Positions 18,001-24,074 of a stretch of DNA of 24,074 bases are shown here, one piece after another. The stretch lies in the IMG/VR virus record IMGVR_UViG_3300001683_000085, positions 1 to 24,074 of that record, one strand, 5' to 3'. This DNA is from a virus. Positions within the stretch are counted from its first letter, which is position 1; each line of letters begins with the position of its first letter. The position numbers and the translations under genes are program-made. A model generated the notes under the pieces. That model saw only the letters and a list, made by a program, of their open reading frames with translations. It did not search any database and was not told the DNA's origin.

Positions 18001-21000
18001 TGCTGGATTTTTCTCTGCAAATTCATACGATACTATAGTTCAGGCTGGAACAGTATATAATGGCGGCCTGAATAATTTCAAATACTCAGATATACCAAGT
18101 TATACTAGTCCAGTTTCGGGTGAGTCTTATAAGTTGACTGATGTTGTTGATTTTAGACCTTTAGTACAAGATAATACTCCATCTACAACTTATGATATAG
18201 CAACAAATATAGACTCTGTACTTTCTACTACAATTAAGAATCCAGATTCAGACACAACATCTATACTTGATTATTCATATTATCTTCCAAGAATTGATAA
18301 ATTAGTTCTTACAAGAGATAGACAATTTGAAGTTATTAGGGGTAAAGCGGATACTAATCCAGTAGCACCATCTGATGATGATGATTCGATGACTCTATTT
18401 ACTTTGAAGATTCCAGCATATACCTTTGCTCTTACAGATATTGAAACTCGTTATATTGATAATAAGCGTTTCACAATGCGGGATATTGGTAAACTGGAGA
18501 AGAGAGTTGAGAGGCTTGAGTATTTCACTTCGTTGAGTATACTTGAGAAAGAAACAGAAGCTAGAGATATTACTTCGGACAATTCTAGAGATTCACTTTT
18601 CAACTCCACGGGTTCCCGATTCAAAAATGGCATCTTGGTTGACCCATTTGCAGGTCATTCTATTGGTGATGTATCAAGTGATGATTACAATAATTCTGTA
18701 CATTTCTCAAAGAAGCAATTACGACCGGCATTCTATTCTGATAATTTCAGATTTGAGTTTGACGAATCCACTAGTAATAATGCAACTAAAACTGGGGATT
18801 TGATAACATTACCATATACCAATTCAACATTTATTGAACAACCGCTTACGAGTAATACCACATCTATTAATCCATTTAATATTGTAAATTTCATCGGGAA
18901 TTTAGAGTTAGCCCCACCTTCCGATACATGGTATGACCAAACTACGCGACCAGAAGTGACCACTAATGTAGAGGGTCATCATGATAACTGGACATTAAGC
19001 CCGAATGATGGAAGAATTGGATTTGGTTCGCAGTGGGATGATTGGACTGTTAATTGGACGGGTAAACAAATTAATCCAGAACCAAATGATGCTGTGTCTA
19101 ATGCTGGTACTACTTTCGTCAAAACTAGAAGCACCAATCTTTCATCTCAAAATAAAAGTAAATTTGGAATTCAATCTGATAATCCAGTAGAAACAATAGT
19201 CAAGACAGTTGGAAATCGAATTCTTGATATGAGTGTGGTTCCATTTGTTCGCTCACAGCGGATATCTTTTGCAGCTCAAGGAATGAAACCGCTATCAAAT
19301 GTCTATGTCTATATTGGTAGTACAGACATGAGTGCAAATACAGAACCAGCTAAGAAATTGGTTCTTGGTAGTGCAAATGGAGCATTCCAAAATGGTGAAA
19401 TAATTAAAGACTCCGCTAATAATAGAGGTGTCGTAAGAGTTTCATCTAATACGGTTAGTAATATAGCATCCATTTTCATTACAGACATTACTGGAAATAC
19501 AAGTGCTACTGCTGCATCACAGGTGACATTACAGAATAATAGAATTTCAAATTCTACAATTGGGTTTGTAGCAGCAAATGTTGTTACTGGACTGACAAGT
19601 GGATCTAATGGAACTATTAGTACTATTGTATCTAACACCAGAGGAATTTTAGTAACGGGTGTTTCTAAAATGCAGACTAATGACCAAGGCGAGATTGCTG
19701 GGGATATAAATGTTCCTGCTGGTACGTTTAGGGCTGGTGACAGGATTGTACGAATCACAGACCATGCAAACAATGAACTGGCCACTACAACAACAGTTGC
19801 TGAGAAGTTATTCAAATCCAAAGGATTACTTCAGAATAGAGAAAAACTTATTATCTCAACGAGAGAACCAGTACTTAGAAGAGAATCTATTGGTGATGAG
19901 GGTGTAGTTACTGATACCACATCAAGGCAAACTAATCAGTCCAGTTGGATTAATCCAATGGCACAATCCATATTTGTTGACCCAAGTACATATCCAATGG
20001 GATTATTTTTGAAAGATGTAACACTATGGTTTAGTGGGAAAGATGTCAATCTTCCAGTCACAGTGCAGATACGGCCAATGGTGAATGGGTTCCCAAGTAG
20101 CTCTTTGATACTTCCATTTTCTGAGATTACTTTGAATCCAGATAAAGTTCAAACATCAGCTACTGCAAATGCTGCTACAAGTAATACAACGACTTCAACA
20201 ACCTTTACGTTTGAATCGCCTGTATACTTAACACCTGATGAGTATGCAATTACTATACTTTCAAATAGCACAGAATACAAACTCTATACTGCTAAGTTTG
20301 GGCTGAATGCAACAGGAACTTCAAGAAAGATTTCCAAACAACCATTTGTAGGTTCATTTTTCCGTCCACAAAATGCTGGAACATGGGAAGCAATTGGTGA
20401 AGAGTTTGCAATGATGAAAATTAATAGATGTGATTTTACTGGAACTGGTGGAGCTAATAACTATGCACGATTCAATTCTCATGCTAATAGTGCTAGTGGA
20501 AATACGGCGAATGTTAATTACCAGACTTTCAAGACGACAACATCTACTATTCAGTTCAGTAACACAACAGCTGATTTCACATATAATTCAGCAAATACAG
20601 CAAACGCCTATGTTGGATATACAACATTTAGTACTGATCAGAATATTACACTTGCAAATACAAGAATGATGACCATGAACACAAATGGAATGTTCTTGAT
20701 TAATTGCACAATGAGCACTTCAAATTCTCATGTATCACCAGTAATTGATGTAGACAGAATGAGTTTGATTACTATTGATAATGATGTAGATGATGCAGTT
20801 ATTTCTGCAAATGATGTGACGGTAACATCTAGAGGTGCTGGTTATCAGAATACAGCACCAGGCTCTTATACTGCTACATTTTCTACACCAGATTTGGGGT
20901 CAAATACGGCTACAGTAAATGTACACATTGAGGTTACTCTTACTATTGCTACGACAAATACTAAATGTTTAGCCTCTGGAAATTCTTCATATACTGTAAA

Positions 21001-21901
21001 CAATACTAATCCAGCACATTTCGTTATAGGTGAAGGTATAAGAACGGTCGCGGCTTCTCCGCTTAGTGATCCAACAACTCCAACCCAATCGGCAGCTACT
21101 GCACGAACTGGATTGACAGATGCCGCAATTGCTATAATTTCAGGTCAAAGATTTATTGATGACGACCCAACTAAAAATGTAAGTTCAATTACTGTTAGAA
21201 CTAATGCGAATTCGTTTGGAGTATTTGCAAATGGTACATATATTCAGGCTGATGATGGGTCATCTGTGACCTCGGCACAAGCATTGACTGTATCTGGTGT
21301 AACTGGGTCAAATACATTTGCTATTATTGCACCTTCTGGTGGAGTTAGTGGGTTGGTAGCAAATGTGGTTCCGTGGCCTGCTAGTTCTGCAACTGCAGGG
21401 TCTACTGGTTCTGGATATTTGACAACTCCAACAATTACAATTTCTAGTCCGTGGGAAGGTACTGATGTTGCTACTGCAAATGTGACTGGAGAAGACAGTT
21501 CAACTGGTGGTAATATTAACACCAAATATATATCAAGACGAGTAACACTTGAAGATGGGTTTGATTCCTCTGATCTTAAAGTTATAATGAATGCATATAA
21601 ACCGCTTGGAACAGGAATTCATGTATACTATAAAGTAAAATCAGATGAAGATCCTGAAGATTTTGATAAGAAGGGGTATGTGTTAATGTCTCAAGAAACA
21701 GCAAATAGTGTTTATTCACTCAGCGAAGAAGACACTAAAGAATTTGTTTATCAAACATCTGGTGAATCAATTAGTTATACATCTGCAAATGTAGAATATG
21801 ATAAATTCAAAACATTTTCAGTGAAGATTGCATTGACTTCTAATAGTGCTGCAGTTATCCCCAAAGTTAGGGATATGAGAGCTATTGCACTAGATACATA
21901 A
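15068..21901 (+). CDS. Giant DUF4815-type baseplate or tail structural protein (2277 aa)
   Basis: Residues 1-75 (FNVDPYYDDYDETKSFYRIL, RPGYAVQAREVTQLQTILQ, NGRHIFDEGSIV) are the typical N-terminus of DUF4815 proteins, large virion proteins of marine T4-like phages. Further conserved pieces are YKLTDVVDFRPLV (about 1019-1031), a segment at about 1637-1790 (LFLKDVTLWFSGKDVNLPV, VQIRPMVNGFPSSSLILPFS, FFRPQNAGTWEAIGEEF), and the last 120 residues (RRVTLEDGFDSSDLKVI, GIHVYYKVKSDEDPEDFDK, PKVRDMRAIALDT). Between them are many Thr/Asn/Ser-rich beta modules. AGGA at 15056-15059, eight bases before the ATG, is the ribosome binding site. The gene occupies the place of gp9 and gp10 in T4, so a wedge-periphery or fibre-attachment role is likely. 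That role is inference from position. Confidence 0.8.
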   Translation: MALTTDFNVDPYYDDYDETKSFYRILFRPGYAVQAREVTQLQTILQKQIERNGRHIFDEGSIVVGCELNYDNKVKSLKLETQFSGADLTIDSFANGIVTGATSNARGKIVATSAATTSDQPTLMFHYLNNNSFNDGETITVEGTTTQANTVSTTGASGLSDTSSNGSVVSINTGVFYVGGFFVFKDAESLILEKYSETPSYRVGLQVTESTVTSDSDSALLDPAQGAYNYAAQGANRYKLALTLSAKTFTATDPVENAADDNFYQLLKVSNGDKLEETKYPVYSELEKTLARRTFDESGDYTVTPFNLQLAPHQGITGRTINAQSTSTVAGVGTNFISDFTAGDVVYLSGDTTALATISEITTATAATLSGVSSSFDANTPEQTIQFESKFSAGLDPGKAYVKGYEYESLGTKYVTIDKGRDTLTVNTYGTSTALGNKLYVKNANGHFNINTHAIIDLHCANVTSQSVGSSSTTTHPNGTTVTDHAEKQARTKIGTARIRDMDFYAASGNTGNTSHSHSDYILYLYDVRTTNNKTGNVADSNSTSTVVQIGSSTDVDGTSANTHHNFLAQIDDAYVGATIKITTPKLNKVVGEDLSTFQMEDSQTHGGNNGILILEEQTSANGVANVTDTRIITGYSGNSTKAFVTCNTALSERTYYSATSAGALEAGLGSTYDITFQLKDLESVAYSNTSTSPSRKASADVDELSRYNGISTANAVLKETQFNSLVFPLPDSPIKMVANVEFTYKATKTGTLDGDKKLDISLPSGDFWTHSDGTLTTSQAEEGFILVGTTADTVGQTTTGVKTTAGQYLSFSSTDGVLREVSISGGVASVKANTGSSIDVAVTYTAKSNNISGSARSKGITVASYTNNYTAGATLTAQIARGQYLVAAPSRTVNQKIELPVSDVFNIVKIVDSGDVGLVVSNTMMIASANNISSSYTLDTGQTDNYYGHSAISLKPGSHAPTGQIVIVYDRFTHPGSAGFFSANSYDTIVQAGTVYNGGLNNFKYSDIPSYTSPVSGESYKLTDVVDFRPLVQDNTPSTTYDIATNIDSVLSTTIKNPDSDTTSILDYSYYLPRIDKLVLTRDRQFEVIRGKADTNPVAPSDDDDSMTLFTLKIPAYTFALTDIETRYIDNKRFTMRDIGKLEKRVERLEYFTSLSILEKETEARDITSDNSRDSLFNSTGSRFKNGILVDPFAGHSIGDVSSDDYNNSVHFSKKQLRPAFYSDNFRFEFDESTSNNATKTGDLITLPYTNSTFIEQPLTSNTTSINPFNIVNFIGNLELAPPSDTWYDQTTRPEVTTNVEGHHDNWTLSPNDGRIGFGSQWDDWTVNWTGKQINPEPNDAVSNAGTTFVKTRSTNLSSQNKSKFGIQSDNPVETIVKTVGNRILDMSVVPFVRSQRISFAAQGMKPLSNVYVYIGSTDMSANTEPAKKLVLGSANGAFQNGEIIKDSANNRGVVRVSSNTVSNIASIFITDITGNTSATAASQVTLQNNRISNSTIGFVAANVVTGLTSGSNGTISTIVSNTRGILVTGVSKMQTNDQGEIAGDINVPAGTFRAGDRIVRITDHANNELATTTTVAEKLFKSKGLLQNREKLIISTREPVLRRESIGDEGVVTDTTSRQTNQSSWINPMAQSIFVDPSTYPMGLFLKDVTLWFSGKDVNLPVTVQIRPMVNGFPSSSLILPFSEITLNPDKVQTSATANAATSNTTTSTTFTFESPVYLTPDEYAITILSNSTEYKLYTAKFGLNATGTSRKISKQPFVGSFFRPQNAGTWEAIGEEFAMMKINRCDFTGTGGANNYARFNSHANSASGNTANVNYQTFKTTTSTIQFSNTTADFTYNSANTANAYVGYTTFSTDQNITLANTRMMTMNTNGMFLINCTMSTSNSHVSPVIDVDRMSLITIDNDVDDAVISANDVTVTSRGAGYQNTAPGSYTATFSTPDLGSNTATVNVHIEVTLTIATTNTKCLASGNSSYTVNNTNPAHFVIGEGIRTVAASPLSDPTTPTQSAATARTGLTDAAIAIISGQRFIDDDPTKNVSSITVRTNANSFGVFANGTYIQADDGSSVTSAQALTVSGVTGSNTFAIIAPSGGVSGLVANVVPWPASSATAGSTGSGYLTTPTITISSPWEGTDVATANVTGEDSSTGGNINTKYISRRVTLEDGFDSSDLKVIMNAYKPLGTGIHVYYKVKSDEDPEDFDKKGYVLMSQETANSVYSLSEEDTKEFVYQTSGESISYTSANVEYDKFKTFSVKIALTSNSAAVIPKVRDMRAIALDT

Positions 21902-22137
21902 TGGAAACTGTTCAGACGGAAAACCGCTCATTTGTGAGGGACATGCATTCAAAAGCCCTTCTCAATACAGACAGAATTGCACTTGAGAACCATAGACAAA
22001 GTATAAGAATTATTGAGCAACAAAGATCGGAATGGCAAGTAATGAAATCTAAAGTAGATGAACTAAATACTGTAAGAGAGGAAATACTTGAAATCAAGGT
22101 GCTTCTCAAAGAATTACTACACAAAAAGGAGTTATAA
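21901..22137 (+). CDS. 78-aa coiled-coil protein, unknown function
   Basis: The ATG overlaps the stop codon of the preceding gene by one base (TAATG), which suggests translational coupling. The protein is charged and almost entirely helical in appearance, with heptad-like spacing in IRIIEQQRSEW and VDELNTVREEILEIKVLLKE. No signal peptide or membrane segment is visible. Its position between two large peripheral virion proteins would fit a small structural linker or an assembly chaperone for fibres; neither is shown. A CTAAATA motif lies inside its 3' part. Confidence 0.75.
   Translation: METVQTENRSFVRDMHSKALLNTDRIALENHRQSIRIIEQQRSEWQVMKSKVDELNTVREEILEIKVLLKELLHKKEL
22063..22069 (+). promoter_or_regulatory. 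Possible late promoter (CTAAATA) upstream of the fibre gene
   Basis: This CTAAATA lies inside the 78-residue gene, 72 nt before the ATG at 22141. It is the same 7-mer as before gp25 and gp8, but being inside coding AT-rich DNA it could be chance. Confidence 0.3.
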
Positions 22138-22140
22138 CAA

Positions 22141-23832
22141 ATGTCTGCAAACGTAGCATTATCAGAAACTTTTGACCAATGGAGAGTGAAGACTAATGAG
22201 CTTCTGGTCATAACTCAGACAGATGGCTCTCCTAATTTTGTCAAACTCACAAACGTAACTGATTCTACATCCAATACTACAGGGTCTTTTATTACTGCTG
22301 GTGGAATGGGTGTTACTAAGAGTGCGACAATTGGTGAAAACTTAAACGTACATGGTAATATCCATGCAAACGGAGCCATCTCTGCAGATGGTAACCTCAC
22401 ACTTGGAGATGCTGCCACTGATACAGTATCTTTTAGTGCTGACATCAATTCACATTTTATACCAGAAGCTAATGTAACTTTCAACCTTGGAAGTACAACT
22501 CAACATTGGGCAAATGTATTTGCTGAATCGGTAAGGGCCACTCAGGCTACAGATTCAGGACTTCCTGCAATATATGTTAACGGACTTGATCTTGATAAGA
22601 AATCTGTTGATATTGTTGCGGGTCAAACTACGGCAAATGGAGTAAACATTGTGGCTGATTCTCTAGTATCTGGATCGGCATTAACAGTCTCTGAAAATTC
22701 TTCGGATACTACGGCACGAAAAGTTCTATCTATAGTTCAAGATCACGTTGATGGTTATCAATCAACAGCACTTGATATTCAATCTGATGGTGGACGAAAA
22801 GGCATTTTCCTTGATAAAAATTATACAAACATTCTTGCCGCTTCAGTTTATGGTGCACAAATTGATTTAGATCAAACAGCAGCCTCTGGAACAGCAACAA
22901 TAAATGTAACAGGACTTGACATTAATGTAGATGCTGCAGGTGGAGGTTCTAGAGTTGGAACTGCTATTGGTGTTCAATCGGTAGTGGCTACTGGTGGTAC
23001 AAAAGCAGCAACGAGGTATGCTGGTATTTTTTCAGGTGGTAATACGGGATTTGGAACTACTACTCCTGATGCAATGGTGGATGTTGAATCTATTCTTGGT
23101 GCTCAATTGAGACTTGGATATTCTGGAACAGTCGGAACTACTTTTACAGTAGCATCTGGTGGAGCACTTACAATAAGTGGTACTACAACATTGGGTGCTG
23201 CTATTGTAACAACATTAGGAACTGGAGCGATTACAGGTACAGGAAATATTACTTCTGCATCTGGTTCACAAATTAGTGCAAACAATGCTACTCCACTTTC
23301 TGGAGCAGCACTTACAGCAGATGGAGCAATTGGAATCGGGGTTGAACAATCTACTCCTTCAGCTCCTGCTAATGGAAAAGGATTACTCTATACTAAAACA
23401 GATGGAAAAATTTATTGGAGGTCAACTTCTGGTACTGGAGTGGCTGTTGCGGAATCAGATTTGACAGCAGGTGGAGGTGGTGCATCTATTACAGAACAAA
23501 ATGCATTTACAGCATCTCAATATTTTGATGACTATGCTCTGACTTCTGCAGCAACGATTTCATGGAATGCAAATATAGCTCAGGTTGCAACACTGACTCT
23601 TGGACACAATGCCACAATGGCGAGTGCTACGAATCATGCATCGGGTGGAGTATATATTATGAGAGTAACACAAGCTTCGGCTCCAAAAACACTAGCATGG
23701 TCAAGTGGTTATAAATGGCCAGGAGCATCAGCACCAATAATGACTGCAACAGCAGGATCGGTTGATATTTTCACTTTTGTTTCTGATGGGACATATATGT
23801 ATGGGTCGTTCTCTGGCTCACAAAATTTTTAA
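22141..23832 (+). CDS. Tail-fibre-like structural protein (563 aa)
   Basis: The N-terminus (LSETFDQWRVKTNEL) resembles the short N-terminal motif of T4 gp10 and related fibre proteins (INENFDEL). It is followed by FNLGSTTQHWANVFAESVRA, a motif widespread in phage fibres. Residues about 303-315 (GFGTTTPDAMVDV) match the GIGTTSP-type motif of fibre and adhesin shafts, and GLLYTKTDGKIYWRS is another fibre-type element. No peptidase S74 (endosialidase chaperone) domain is visible. The last 100 residues (ATLTLGHNATM, GGVYIMRVTQ, YKWPGASAPIM, DGTYMYGSFSG) look like a compact C-terminal tip domain. AAGGAG at 22126-22131 lies nine bases before the ATG. The protein is Thr/Ala/Gly-rich with almost no Cys. 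It probably contacts the host or joins a fibre to the baseplate; this role is inferred. Confidence 0.8.
   Translation: MSANVALSETFDQWRVKTNELLVITQTDGSPNFVKLTNVTDSTSNTTGSFITAGGMGVTKSATIGENLNVHGNIHANGAISADGNLTLGDAATDTVSFSADINSHFIPEANVTFNLGSTTQHWANVFAESVRATQATDSGLPAIYVNGLDLDKKSVDIVAGQTTANGVNIVADSLVSGSALTVSENSSDTTARKVLSIVQDHVDGYQSTALDIQSDGGRKGIFLDKNYTNILAASVYGAQIDLDQTAASGTATINVTGLDINVDAAGGGSRVGTAIGVQSVVATGGTKAATRYAGIFSGGNTGFGTTTPDAMVDVESILGAQLRLGYSGTVGTTFTVASGGALTISGTTTLGAAIVTTLGTGAITGTGNITSASGSQISANNATPLSGAALTADGAIGIGVEQSTPSAPANGKGLLYTKTDGKIYWRSTSGTGVAVAESDLTAGGGGASITEQNAFTASQYFDDYALTSAATISWNANIAQVATLTLGHNATMASATNHASGGVYIMRVTQASAPKTLAWSSGYKWPGASAPIMTATAGSVDIFTFVSDGTYMYGSFSGSQNF
23521..23649 (+). 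repeat. Fibre tip domain, copy 1 (paralogous to 23943-24074)
   Basis: This part of the 563-residue fibre protein aligns without gaps to the end of the window in the next gene, with 26 of 44 residues identical by my count, including ATLTLGHN and ATNHA. At DNA level, CTTGGACACAATG is identical in both. It shows duplication of a tip domain between adjacent genes. Confidence 0.75.
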
Positions 23833-23843
23833 GGTATGTTTGA

Positions 23844-24074
23844 ATGGCAACATTAAAAAGTTCTACAATAGAAACTAGTGATGGCACGATATCTGCTGGC
23901 TTGAATATTACAAATGCGACTGGATTACAATTCACTAAAGCTGGGTATTTCCCTGTAACTTCACTGACTTCAGGTGCTACGGTAGCTTGGGATGCTGGGT
24001 CTAATCAATCAGCTACGCTCACCCTTGGACACAATGTTACAATCTCTGATGCAACAAATCATGCTGCGGGTGGA
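23844..24074 (+). CDS. Second tail-fibre-like protein, 3' end outside the window
   Basis: ATG 23844 follows the previous stop codon by 11 nt, with AAGG at 23831-23834 as a modest ribosome binding site. Seventy-seven codons are open to the right edge. The first 30 residues (MATLKSSTIETSDGT, LNITNATGLQF) are a short N-terminal segment. Residues 34-77 match the C-terminal tip domain of the gene upstream. The gene therefore seems to be a smaller fibre or tip protein that keeps the tip domain but lacks the long shaft. Its full length cannot be seen. Confidence 0.8.
   Translation, partial: MATLKSSTIETSDGTISAGLNITNATGLQFTKAGYFPVTSLTSGATVAWDAGSNQSATLTLGHNVTISDATNHAAGG

Noticed and set aside
19309-19821. 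170-codon antisense ORF opposite the DUF4815 gene
   Set aside because: This is a shadow frame of a strongly supported gene; its hydrophobic composition is what antisense of Thr/Asn/Ser-rich coding sequence gives.

Overview
This window is a block of virion structural genes from a T4-like contractile-tailed phage (myovirus). It most resembles the marine T4-type phages that infect cyanobacteria and other pelagic bacteria. All genes lie on the + strand, packed with overlaps or gaps of a few tens of bases. The DNA is AT-rich. I see no tRNA, rRNA, CRISPR array, integrase, insertion sequence or attachment site, and no gene-free stretch over 300 bases. No host-derived metabolic gene is present, so the host cannot be named from this window. 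Comparisons with T4 proteins are from memory, not from a search.

Layout. (1) Bases 1-2030 hold the 3' part of a large beta-rich structural gene that runs off the left edge; the TTG at 126 is not its start. (2) Bases 2040-2324 encode a PAAR-type spike-tip protein, the counterpart of T4 gp5.4. Bases 2326-2481 encode a 51-residue charged helical protein, which overlaps by 20 nt a 680-residue protein of unknown function (2462-4504) with hydrophobic helical ends. (3) Bases 4505-15046 are the baseplate wedge cluster in the order gp25, gp6, gp7, gp8. gp6 is split by a one-base shift at a run of seven T. gp7 is 2172 residues, about twice T4 size, and carries an inserted cupredoxin-like domain and a roughly 1000-residue acidic repeat tail. 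gp8 is 573 residues with a central expansion. (4) Bases 15068-21901 encode a 2277-residue DUF4815-type structural protein, in the place where T4 has gp9 and gp10. It is followed by a 78-residue coiled-coil protein and a 563-residue tail-fibre-like protein. (5) A second fibre-like gene starts at 23844 and runs off the right edge; it shares a domain with the fibre gene before it.

How the genes fit together. The PAAR protein should cap the central spike. gp25, gp6, gp7 and gp8 should build the baseplate wedges. The DUF4815 protein and the fibre-like proteins probably decorate the wedge periphery and meet the host. Two CTAAATA motifs, just upstream of gp25 and gp8, look like T4-type late promoters. 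A third lies 72 nt upstream of the fibre gene. Two TAATG stop-start overlaps (gp6/gp7, and DUF4815 protein/78-residue protein) suggest translational coupling.

The most notable points are the cupredoxin-like domain with an apparently complete set of copper-type ligands inside gp7, the long acidic LEDG/ENGDR repeat tail of gp7, the gp6 frameshift, and the small overlapping 51-residue gene.
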